Position numbers and translations under genes: made by a program. Of a DNA stretch of 29,116 bases, positions 7,850-15,245 are shown in pieces. Where the stretch lies: assembly GCA_041688385.1 (NCBI GenBank), contig JBDNIH010000079.1, forward strand, positions 1 through 29,116, given 5' to 3'. Position 1 is the stretch's first letter; the number at the start of each line of letters is the position of its first letter. The notes below the pieces were generated by a model, which was given only the letters and a program-made list of their open reading frames with translations, was not told where the DNA came from and searched no databases. Source of the DNA: UBA7662 sp041688385. Its GTDB lineage: Bacteria > Bacteroidota > Bacteroidia > UBA7662.

Positions 7850-8900
7850 TCAAATCTTTCGAAACAGGGCGACCTACGCAAGTCAAACACGAGCCTTCTT
7901 TAATCTCTCTGTCCGATATTGCTTCCTGGTCTTCGATGATCATTTCTCCTTGCACCTTAAACGCGCGACACATACCACAAACACCCATGGTACAGGCATA
8001 AGGGAGATCTAATCCAGCCTCTAAGGCCGATTCAAGTATATATCTTCCTGGGGCAACAGTAACGTCGTGCATTTTGCCGTCCAACTTCAGCTGTACAATA
8101 CGCGTACCGTCATCTTCCGCATCTTTGCTAATTACCACGGTTTCGGTTGGTTTCACAACATGGAAAAAGCTCTCTTTGTGCAGTCTGTCCTGTTCAATGC
8201 CGTTGCTTTCAAGCATGTGGCAAACATCGTGCATCATGGCTTCAGGGCCACAGATGTAATAATTGGTCGTTTTATCGGCAAAAAGTCCATCGCTGTTACA
8301 ACGCTGCATCATTAGCTCGGCTTTAATGCGCGATGTGATGCCCGACCAACCCATTTCAGGGCGGCTGAGTAGGTGAGTAATTACCAGACGTTCGCTATGC
8401 TTTTCTTGCAAACGCTCTAGTTGTTCTTTAAAAATGATATTTTTCTGGTCACGGTTACCGTAATAAAGATGTACTTTGTTAGCACCTTGTTTTTCCAGTG
8501 CGGCCTTCATAATCGACATCAAAGGCGTTATGCCGCTGCCTGCACCAATGAGGGCGAGCGTGGGCAGCTCACTACGTTTGTTGTTTAGCGTAAAATGACC
8601 ATATGGCTCGATAACCGATATATAATCACCTTCATTGAGGTTTTGGAGCAAATAATTGGAAACCAGTCCGCCCTCAACGCGCTTCGCACAAACCCCAATT
8701 ACCGGCAAAGCCGATGGCGCTGTACAAACAGAATAAGAGCGACGCACAGACTTTCCATTAATGTCGAGGACGAGTGTTAAAAACTGACCTGGCCAAAAGC
8801 TAGGAATCTCTCCTTTTTCGTCACGGAAATAGATGGCAATGGCGTCGGGTGTCTCCCGAACAATCGTTTCAACTTTAAGCTGTATATACTGGGTACTCAT
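7827..8900 (-). CDS. paaE: PaaE-like ferredoxin/flavodoxin reductase with C-terminal 2Fe-2S domain
   Basis: A three-domain electron-transfer protein. The N-terminal FAD domain has RSYSVCT, the NAD(P)-binding domain has IGAGSGITPLMS and YYICGPEAMM, and the C-terminal plant-type 2Fe-2S domain has CTMGVCGMC followed by a fourth cysteine in GSCLTC. This order is that of PaaE, the reductase of phenylacetyl-CoA epoxidase, and of reductases that feed acyl-lipid desaturases or hydroxylases. The ATG at 8900 is preferred over an in-frame GTG at 8918, because a perfect promoter box occupies 8918-8925. A PaaN-like gene lies 145 nt upstream on the same strand, which favours a phenylacetate role. However, paaABCD are absent from the window, so the redox partner is unknown. 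Confidence 0.8.
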   Translation of the reverse strand: MSTQYIQLKVETIVRETPDAIAIYFRDEKGEIPSFWPGQFLTLVLDINGKSVRRSYSVCTAPSALPVIGVCAKRVEGGLVSNYLLQNLNEGDYISVIEPYGHFTLNNKRSELPTLALIGAGSGITPLMSIMKAALEKQGANKVHLYYGNRDQKNIIFKEQLERLQEKHSERLVITHLLSRPEMGWSGITSRIKAELMMQRCNSDGLFADKTTNYYICGPEAMMHDVCHMLESNGIEQDRLHKESFFHVVKPTETVVISKDAEDDGTRIVQLKLDGKMHDVTVAPGRYILESALEAGLDLPYACTMGVCGMCRAFKVQGEMIIEDQEAISDREIKEGSCLTCVGRPVSKDLIIDYGRM

Positions 8901-8917
8901 GAGGTCAAATTGCGGCA

Positions 8918-8925
8918 CAAAGATA
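8918..8925 (-). promoter_or_regulatory. -7 promoter box of the PaaE-like reductase gene, with adjacent palindrome
   Basis: On the minus strand TATCTTTG is an exact TAnnTTTG match, 17 nt before the ATG at 8900. Just upstream, at 8931-8942, is the perfect 12-bp palindrome CCCTGGCCAGGG. It falls in the spacer between the -7 box and the expected -33 position, where a regulator could block or bend the promoter. Confidence 0.5.
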
Positions 8926-9045
8926 CATAACCCTGGCCAGGGGAAAATGTTATTATAAGAATTCAGATAGGACGTAGATTTTTAAAGCCCTTAGATTTTC
9001 ATAGTTTATGGAAAGCCCTAAAATCATACAAAGCAGCATGTTATT

Positions 9046-10704
9046 TCAGGCATAGCGCTGCCCAACCCATACAAATCGACGGTTTATGTAATTTGGATCT
9101 GTAAAACTCGCATTACCCGCTGGATTGCCGCCAGTAACATGGAAGTCACTGAAAGCAGCATGTTGGTTTAAATAAATCGGGCCAGTGAGATTAAAGGATA
9201 CCGGCACAAATACCGACGCCATTTCATCAGCGATATCTTCCATCAACGCGACATCCGTACAATAAGCGCCACAACTGATAGCGCCGTGTTTTTGCGCCAG
9301 TTGTTTGGCCAAACGGATAGAATCAGCGGTATTTTTGGTTTTGATAACGATTGCAATTGGACCAAATAGCTCTTTTTCAAAGATTTTTTCCTGGCTGCCA
9401 TCTACCTGTAATAAAACGGGGGAGGCTGTACGGGTTTCAGGGAATTCTTCATTTACAATGGCATGAGAACCCACTAAAATTTTAGCATCAAGTTTTCCAA
9501 TTTCTTTCACACGATCGGCGGTAAGATCGTTTTGCAAGGCAGCCAAAACACCAGGACCCATTTTCGGGTGAACAGCTATGCCTTCTATGGCTGCCGCGAA
9601 GGCTGCCGCTACTTCGTCAAAACTTTTGTGGCCTTCGGAAGTCATAATGCCGCCTTCGGGGATGAAGAAGTTTTGGGGTGCGGTACACATTTGCCCGGAA
9701 TACAGGGAAACGGCAAAAGCCAGATTGTCGGTAACTGCTTTTAAATCACCACAACTATCGATGATTACAGAGTTTACCCCAGCTTTTTCGGTGAAGACTT
9801 CTTTACCTAATATACTTTGTGCTTCGAGCCAGTTCCCAAAAATACTATTGCCGGTATAATCGATGAGTTTAACATCGGGATGGGCTACAAATTCTTTGGT
9901 GATAGGGAACTTACTGGTATCTACAGCTAACTGACAAGTATTCGGGTCTATATTGTTCTCTATCAGTACCTTTTGCAATTCAGCGACAACGATAGCAATC
10001 GGTAAAATCGCTTTAGGATGGGGTTTTACTATAACGGTATTACCGGTTATCAAACTTGCAAACATACCCGGAACTGTATTCCAAGTAGGGAAGGTGGAAC
10101 AGCCTATTACCAGACTTACACCTTTTGGAATTGGACGCCAGCTTTTTTTTACGCTCAGGTCGAATTTACCCATGGGTTTGGTCCAAGTAGTTTCGGCTGG
10201 GAAACGCGTCAGTTCTTCATAACCCATGGCAATAGCTTCTAAGGCACGGTCGGCGGCATGTGGGCCAGACGCCTGAAAGGACATCATAAATGACTGACCA
10301 GTAGTATGCATGGTTGCGTAAGCAATCTCGAAAAAACGTGCTTTCATACGCTCAAGACTTTCGATCAACAAACCCGAACGATCGGCGATAGACAGTTTTC
10401 GCCAGCTCTGAAAGGCTGTTTTGGCGCGCTCTACTACGATTTTATCGGCAAACACAGGGTAACGAATGCCGAGTCCAATTTGAAGATAGGGGGAGATCTC
10501 CTCACCTTCAAAACGTAGGGGCTGGGCTTGTTCCAGTTCACTGAAGTCGGTATTCATGCTGTTTTGAAACTTCAACAGTCCTGCCGCATTGGCATCTTCG
10601 GCATAAGCCTTAGGATTTTCGGGATATTGGGCAAAAAATACGCGTTCATGGTTGGCCTGAACGGCACGATCGAGTATAGCGCGGTGTTTTTCGAATAAGC
10701 TCAT
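9046..10704 (-). CDS. paaN: PaaN-like aldehyde dehydrogenase (phenylacetate degradation family)
   Basis: A 552-residue aldehyde dehydrogenase-fold protein. The catalytic cysteine lies in SLYSGQMCTAPQNFF (about residue 340) and a general-base glutamate candidate in FTEKAGVN. A cofactor segment reads GCSTFPTWNTVPG, then GNTVIVKPHPKA. The long N-terminal extension and the motifs HTTGQSFMMSFQASGPHA and GGNPAGNASFTDPNYINRRFVWVGQRYA are those of the PaaN family as I recall it. In phenylacetate catabolism, the related PaaZ dehydrogenase oxidises the ring-opened semialdehyde; the exact role of PaaN proteins is less certain. The ATG at 10704 is chosen because homology starts at MSLFEKHRAIL. The gene lies upstream of the PaaE-like reductase, which has its own promoter. 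Confidence 0.82.
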   Translation of the reverse strand: MSLFEKHRAILDRAVQANHERVFFAQYPENPKAYAEDANAAGLLKFQNSMNTDFSELEQAQPLRFEGEEISPYLQIGLGIRYPVFADKIVVERAKTAFQSWRKLSIADRSGLLIESLERMKARFFEIAYATMHTTGQSFMMSFQASGPHAADRALEAIAMGYEELTRFPAETTWTKPMGKFDLSVKKSWRPIPKGVSLVIGCSTFPTWNTVPGMFASLITGNTVIVKPHPKAILPIAIVVAELQKVLIENNIDPNTCQLAVDTSKFPITKEFVAHPDVKLIDYTGNSIFGNWLEAQSILGKEVFTEKAGVNSVIIDSCGDLKAVTDNLAFAVSLYSGQMCTAPQNFFIPEGGIMTSEGHKSFDEVAAAFAAAIEGIAVHPKMGPGVLAALQNDLTADRVKEIGKLDAKILVGSHAIVNEEFPETRTASPVLLQVDGSQEKIFEKELFGPIAIVIKTKNTADSIRLAKQLAQKHGAISCGAYCTDVALMEDIADEMASVFVPVSFNLTGPIYLNQHAAFSDFHVTGGNPAGNASFTDPNYINRRFVWVGQRYA

Positions 10705-11372
10705 GCAAATGTTTTTAACGGGATAAAGGTAAGGATTAGCCTGCTTTTTTGCACGAATCATGGGATGACTACTTTTGGCGGTCTATTTCATTTTCAAAAA
10801 TATATGTTTCGCCTGTTTATGAGAATTGAATTATTTGTAGCGCAAGTATTTTTATGACCAGCGAATACACTTCTGATGCTTTTTTAAGCTGCGTTTATTT
10901 TGAGAATGAGTAAGCAATATAACGTTTCAAGGCGGCTGTCTTGGAGCAATAGGGGATACCGTAGCTGTTTAAATTGGTATGACCAAAAGAATAAATAATC
11001 CTTTGGCAGGAGTTGAGCACCTATCAATAAGTCAAATGGCGAAAACTCGATTCGGAGTTATCAATTGTTTATGTATATTTGAAAATACGTATTGCACAAG
11101 TATTATGTTAAGTTTCACACCCTCCAAAGCAGGTCGCAGCGATATTTCTTTATCGCATTGCATACGTGCGACCTGCAAGTGTATCACCATTACCCAGCCC
11201 CGAAGGTTGTTTTGAACTAGGGTTCTCTTTCGGCTTATTGCCGTTTTATCCTTTCAATTCAACTTTTATGAAATAGCTATATTGCCGGTTTTGATACGCC
11301 AAGCAGGGTAATTGAATATGGTTTACCATAGATGTTCAATTTAAATTGTAACCAACACTAAATTCAACTAAA
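10705..11372. other. Gene-free interval of ~670 nt
   Basis: The region separates divergent genes and holds no open frame that looks protein-coding. It contains a possible promoter box TATATTTG (11074-11081), with TTCG 19 nt upstream. A long hairpin lies at 11129-11176, and a 14-nt palindrome (TATGGT-TT-ACCATA) at 11317-11330, 42 nt before the next ATG. For paaN, a weak minus-strand box TACCTTTA lies at 10724-10731. I see no transposase remnant or tRNA. Confidence 0.5.
11129..11176. ncRNA. Candidate structured element: long interrupted hairpin
   Basis: GCAGGTCGCA (11129-11138) pairs perfectly with TGCGACCTGC (11167-11176). Directly inside, GCGATA (11139-11144) pairs with TATCGC (11151-11156) around a 6-nt loop, leaving a 10-nt bulge on the 3' side. 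A promoter-like TATATTTG lies about 48 nt upstream on the plus strand. No T-run follows, so it is not a simple terminator. It could be a small RNA, a REP-like element or a protein-binding site; nothing distinguishes these here. Confidence 0.35.
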
Positions 11373-11984
11373 ATGAAACGATTCATCTTAATATGTACCT
11401 TATTATTTATCTGTAATACTGCTAGTTATTCTCAGGTTAGTAAAAAAGCGCATCAGCTTGATATCCTACAGCTACAAATAGGAACAGGGTTAGCCTCAAC
11501 GACGAGGGTTGGTTTCAATATTGGATTGACGGCTAAATCAGACCGGCATTGGATACTGCTTCAATACAATTACAACAATGACTTAATGGACATTTTTTTA
11601 TCCGGGAATGGTGCCCGAAAGCCCCAACCAGCAAAAATCTTAGCTACCAATAATTTTTCATTGGGTTATGGCTATGATTTGTTTCGAAGAAAAGAAATGG
11701 CTTTATTTCCCGTGATTGGCTTGGTTGGAGGTCAAGAGCTTTACCGTTCGTCCCATTATGAAAGGATAGAGCGGCCTTTCTGGGATAGTTACGAGAACTA
11801 CAGGCAAAGAAATTATTTTATGGGGTTGACCGCATCGTTAAATTTTCATTACAATTTTTGCGCGTTTGGCATACCCGTTCGACAGTTCTTTCAGCCATTA
11901 GCCTTGTATTATGGTCGATTTGACTTTATGTTTAGCTCTGGATTTGTCGTTCCGATATACAGAAAAAAAGCTGACAAAAACTAA
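11373..11984 (+). CDS. Secreted hypothetical protein, possible outer-membrane beta-barrel
   Basis: No family recognised. A 203-residue protein with a clear signal peptide (MKRFILICTLLFICNTASYSQ). The body is rich in aromatic residues and glycine, with alternating stretches such as IGTGLASTTRVGFNIGLTA, WILLQYNYNN and FSLGYGYDLF. These suggest an 8- to 10-strand barrel. Nothing catalytic is visible. The ATG at 11373 follows an A-rich leader; a TATGGT-TT-ACCATA palindrome lies 42 nt upstream and could be a regulator site. A 6-bp hairpin with a 3-nt loop (GGCACT-GGA-AGTGCC, 11999-12013) follows the stop but has no T-run. The gene stands alone between a gene-free interval and pccB. Confidence 0.6.
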   Translation: MKRFILICTLLFICNTASYSQVSKKAHQLDILQLQIGTGLASTTRVGFNIGLTAKSDRHWILLQYNYNNDLMDIFLSGNGARKPQPAKILATNNFSLGYGYDLFRRKEMALFPVIGLVGGQELYRSSHYERIERPFWDSYENYRQRNYFMGLTASLNFHYNFCAFGIPVRQFFQPLALYYGRFDFMFSSGFVVPIYRKKADKN

Positions 11985-12090
11985 CTTCAGATGGCACAGG
12001 CACTGGAAGTGCCCAAATGAAATGGATTTAATTTGCACTTAAACACTTTTTCATTTTTGCAAAGTTTCACCTAATTCAAGTCCGCTTCCT

Positions 12091-12098
12091 TAACTTCG
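12091..12098 (+). promoter_or_regulatory. Possible -7 promoter box of pccB
   Basis: TAACTTCG differs by one base from TAnnTTTG and ends 5 nt before the ATG. If used, transcription would begin at or next to the start codon, giving a leaderless or nearly leaderless message. No -33 element is evident. Confidence 0.25.
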
Positions 12099-12103
12099 CC
12101 CAC

Positions 12104-13648
12104 ATGAGCGAGAAAGTCCAGCAATTAGAAAATATGATCGCTGAAGCCAAATTGGGTGGTGGTCAAAAACGTATTGATTCTCAACACAGCAAGGGTAAAC
12201 TCACTGCTCGTGAACGACTCGACATCCTGCTTGATATGGGCAGTTTCGAAGAGATTGGTATGCTAGTAACCCATCGTTCCTCAGATTTTGGGCTCGATCG
12301 GGAGCATTATCTCGGTGATGGCGTAGTTACTGGTTACGGCACCATCAACGGTCGTCCTGTTTATGTGTATTCCCAGGATTTTACGGTTTTTGGCGGTTCA
12401 TTGTCTGAAACTCATGCCGAAAAAATCTGTAAGGTGATGGATTTATCAATGCGTAACGGTGTGCCGTTGGTTGGTCTTAATGACTCTGGCGGTGCCCGTA
12501 TTCAAGAAGGTGTAGTTTCGCTAGCTGGATATGCCGATATTTTTTATCGTAATGTTCAGGCTTCGGGTGTGGTTCCACAAATAAGTGCAATCATGGGGCC
12601 GTGTGCAGGCGGCGCGGTGTATTCGCCGGCTATGACTGATTTCATCCTGATGGTTGAAAAAACGAGTTATATGTTCGTTACCGGTCCCAATGTGGTAAAA
12701 ACCGTTACCCATGAAGATGTAACCAGCGAGGAACTTGGCGGTGCGATGACGCATGCTAGTAAATCGGGTGTAACCCATTTCGCTTGTGCCAATGAAATCG
12801 CCTGTCTCAACGATATCAAAGCACTACTTTCTTATATGCCGCAAAACTGTGAGGAAGAAGCTCCTTCTATGGTTTACGAGGCCCAAGGAGAGGAGCTGCG
12901 TCCAAAGTTGGCCACCATCATGCCCGACAATCCAAACCAACCCTACGATATACGTGAGGTCCTCGAAGAAATTATTGATGGTGGTAGTTTTCTCGAGGTA
13001 CACAAAGAGTATGCAGATAATATCGTAGTCGGATTTGCTCGATTAGCGGGTCGCAGCATCGGTATTGTTGCCAATCAACCAGCTTCTTTAGCCGGTGTTT
13101 TGGATATCAATGCCTCTAAAAAGGCTGCACGTTTTATCCGCTGTTGTGATTCTTTTAATATTCCTTTGTTGGTTTTGGAAGATGTTCCTGGCTTTTTGCC
13201 TGGTACCGATCAGGAGTGGAATGCTATCATCACCAATGGTGCTAAGCTACTCTACGCATTCAGTGAGGCTACAGTACCACGTATCACGGTGATTACCCGC
13301 AAAGCCTATGGCGGTGCATACGACGTCATGAACAGCAAACACATTGGCGCCGACATGAACTTTGCTTGGCCATCAGCCGAAATTGCCGTAATGGGCCCCA
13401 AAGGTGCCACCGAAATTATCTTTAAAGCTGAAATTGCAGCAGCCACCGATGGGCCTGCCAAATTCCAGGAGAAAGTAGACGAGTACACCGAAAAATTCGC
13501 GAATCCATACCGCGCCGCTGCCCGAGGTTTTATAGATGAAGTTATACGCCCTGAAGAAACTCGCCGTAAGCTCATCCGCGCTTTTAAGATGATTGAGACC
13601 AAATCCGTTAAACTGCCACGCAAAAAACATGGCAATATTCCATTGTAA
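12104..13648 (+). CDS. pccB: Acyl-CoA (propionyl-CoA) carboxylase, carboxyltransferase beta subunit
   Basis: A 514-residue biotin-dependent carboxyltransferase with two crotonase-like halves, the normal size for PccB/MmdA. It transfers carboxyl from biotin to propionyl-CoA or a related acyl-CoA. Diagnostic stretches are KGKLTARERLDILLD, the N-half acyl-CoA segment GLNDSGGARIQEG with IMGPCAGGAVYSPA, and the C-half segment VLEDVPGFLPGTDQE with RKAYGGAYDVM. The C-terminus, RKKHGNIPL, is typical. Methylmalonyl-CoA decarboxylase alpha (MmdA) has the same architecture. Neither a biotin carboxylase nor a biotin carrier gene is nearby, so propionyl-CoA carboxylase versus decarboxylase cannot be decided here. 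The OmpH-like gene follows 11 nt after the stop. Confidence 0.9.
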   Translation: MSEKVQQLENMIAEAKLGGGQKRIDSQHSKGKLTARERLDILLDMGSFEEIGMLVTHRSSDFGLDREHYLGDGVVTGYGTINGRPVYVYSQDFTVFGGSLSETHAEKICKVMDLSMRNGVPLVGLNDSGGARIQEGVVSLAGYADIFYRNVQASGVVPQISAIMGPCAGGAVYSPAMTDFILMVEKTSYMFVTGPNVVKTVTHEDVTSEELGGAMTHASKSGVTHFACANEIACLNDIKALLSYMPQNCEEEAPSMVYEAQGEELRPKLATIMPDNPNQPYDIREVLEEIIDGGSFLEVHKEYADNIVVGFARLAGRSIGIVANQPASLAGVLDINASKKAARFIRCCDSFNIPLLVLEDVPGFLPGTDQEWNAIITNGAKLLYAFSEATVPRITVITRKAYGGAYDVMNSKHIGADMNFAWPSAEIAVMGPKGATEIIFKAEIAAATDGPAKFQEKVDEYTEKFANPYRAAARGFIDEVIRPEETRRKLIRAFKMIETKSVKLPRKKHGNIPL

Positions 13649-13659
13649 ATTTTATTCAA

Positions 13660-14301
13660 GTGAGCTCACGTAATTCGTTGATTTTAAATGTAGTGCTGTG
13701 CATTGCAGTTATAGTATTATACATCCTACACTTTACTGGCGAAAGTCGAAAAACTAGCATTGGGACCAATACCAAAGAGGATGTTTGGATAGAAGATACC
13801 ACCTTAGCACAAAAGGCATTGACCTCCAACCGCCCATTGAAAGTGGTTTTCATTCGGGCCGACAGTATTTATGTGAAGTATGAATATTTCACCAACCTCA
13901 AAAAGGGTATAGAAGGCAAAACCCGCCGTTCGGAAGCCGAGTTGGAAGGGGAGATGAAGCGGCTCGAAAAAGACTATGAAGATGCCCAGCGTCGTGCCCA
14001 AAGCATGAGCAAAGAGCAAATCATGGAATTAGAGCAGCGTTTTGGTCAACGTCAGCAGGGATTGGGTCAATTACGCGATCGGCTTGCCGAAGAGCTTGCT
14101 GTAGAAGAAGAGAAATTGAATAAGCAACTCCGCAGCAAGGTGCAAGACTATTTCAATCGTATCGCCAGCGAAAATGATTTTGATTATATCGTGTCGTACT
14201 TCCCGGGATCTAATGTGATTTGGGCTAACGACAGTCTCGATATTACCTCCAAGGTATTAAACGATCTAAATCGGGAATACAGAGAAGGTCGCAAAAAGTA
14301 A
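13660..14301 (+). CDS. OmpH/Skp-family periplasmic chaperone-like protein
   Basis: A 213-residue protein of the OmpH (Skp) family, periplasmic holdases for outer-membrane proteins. The N-terminus SLILNVVLCIAVIVLYILHF is a hydrophobic segment without an obvious cleavage site, so it is probably membrane-anchored rather than freely soluble. Then comes the family's beta strand (KVVFIRADSIYVKYEYF), followed by a long charged coiled coil (about residues 85-165: KTRRSEAELEGEMKRLEKDY and onward). The C-terminal strand region carries FDYIVSYFPGSNVIWANDSLDIT. The start is a GTG at 13660; no in-frame ATG occurs before the coiled coil. The gene lies 11 nt behind pccB, probably on the same transcript, though no functional link is known. 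Confidence 0.8.
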   Translation: MSSRNSLILNVVLCIAVIVLYILHFTGESRKTSIGTNTKEDVWIEDTTLAQKALTSNRPLKVVFIRADSIYVKYEYFTNLKKGIEGKTRRSEAELEGEMKRLEKDYEDAQRRAQSMSKEQIMELEQRFGQRQQGLGQLRDRLAEELAVEEEKLNKQLRSKVQDYFNRIASENDFDYIVSYFPGSNVIWANDSLDITSKVLNDLNREYREGRKK

Positions 14302-14428
14302 AACCGTTAGTTGAGGCTTTAAGGCTGCCCCGAAGTGTGCTTTTTTGTGTAACTGGTCTCACTTCAAGCTGCAGTAAAAGGAGACTTGGTATTAAGTTGA
14401 TGAATTTTTGTGGGTTTGTATTGCCGTT

Positions 14429-14995
14429 TTATATGCGCAGAGCACCCCGAAAAGCCCTCGCACCGTAATAAGATTCAGCACCATTGTGGTAGACGAACAC
14501 ATGTTCATACCGAAAATCGGCAAATAAAGCGCCGCCAAGTGCCCGTATGTCGGCTGGAGTAGCAATCCAACTAGAAGTTTTAGTGTCAAATTTACCGTAC
14601 TTCTGTAACTGACGGTATTGCGCTTCGTCTAGGATTTCGATACCCATCTCATAAGCCATACCTGCGGCGCTGTGCTTCGGTTTGTACTCCTTACGTGCTT
14701 CCAGCGCTTCTGGATCGAAACAAATACTCCTGCGGCCTTTAGGACTTTCAAGACAACAATCAAAAAACAGGTATTCACCGCTATTATTATCGAAATCCAC
14801 TATATCCGGCTCACCACCTGAAATCTCCATCTCGTTGAGTGACCAAAGTTTGATTGGATTATTTGTCAGCCGCGTAAGAACATCTAGCCATTTGATATCT
14901 TGATGTCTATTTTGATTTTTATCAAATCTGGTTTTCAGCAGAAGTAGCAAATTTGTAGTTGTTTCCGATGTCAATTTATTTTCTGTCTGGGCCAT
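14429..14995 (-). CDS. DUF4256 family protein
   Basis: A 188-residue soluble protein that matches the uncharacterised DUF4256 family over nearly its whole length. Recognisable blocks are LWSLNEMEISGGEPDIV, FFDCCLESPKGRRSICFD, KHSAAGMAYEMGIEILDE, FDTKTSSWIATPADIRALGG and VFVYHNGAESYYGARAFRG. Biochemical function is unknown. The conserved Asp, Glu, His and Arg residues could form a catalytic pocket, but that is speculation. There is no signal peptide. It is convergent with the OmpH-like gene, and the 127-nt gap contains only a loose inverted repeat (GAAGTG...CACTTC, 14334-14367) and no clear terminator. It is divergent from the FAD oxidoreductase gene. Confidence 0.85.
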   Translation of the reverse strand: MAQTENKLTSETTTNLLLLLKTRFDKNQNRHQDIKWLDVLTRLTNNPIKLWSLNEMEISGGEPDIVDFDNNSGEYLFFDCCLESPKGRRSICFDPEALEARKEYKPKHSAAGMAYEMGIEILDEAQYRQLQKYGKFDTKTSSWIATPADIRALGGALFADFRYEHVFVYHNGAESYYGARAFRGALRI

Positions 14996-15245
14996 GTATG
15001 TAGCGATTGACTATTATTTGCTTTGTTGAAATTATGAAAAGTGTTTGTTGCTTGTGAGCAGCCAAATACCAACTTTTAATAGTTCTTTGCAATGGATCCT
15101 TACAACTGTGCTAAAACCTGAATCGTACATCTAAGGAAGTAAGATGTTTTACTACTTGCTCTTTTAACTCATAATTTATATTATGATTAATAGAGTAAAA
15201 GAATACTCCCTTATCTTGCACCAGCAACGTCTAATATCAAACCCT

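Noticed and set aside
8901..8918. GTG start for the PaaE-like reductase
   Set aside because: The -7 promoter box at 8918-8925 would put the transcription start at or after this codon.
8984..9021. Two AAAGCCCT direct repeats 28 nt apart after the PaaN-like gene
   Set aside because: Too short to separate from chance in a 29-kb window and not associated with any promoter.
10979..11215. Open frame of 78 codons in the gene-free interval
   Set aside because: It runs through the long hairpin at 11129-11176, its sequence has no family resemblance, and its composition does not look like the neighbouring proteins.
11999..12013. GGCACT-GGA-AGTGCC hairpin as terminator of the gene at 11373-11984
   Set aside because: The stem is only 6 bp and no T-run follows; it may still have another role.
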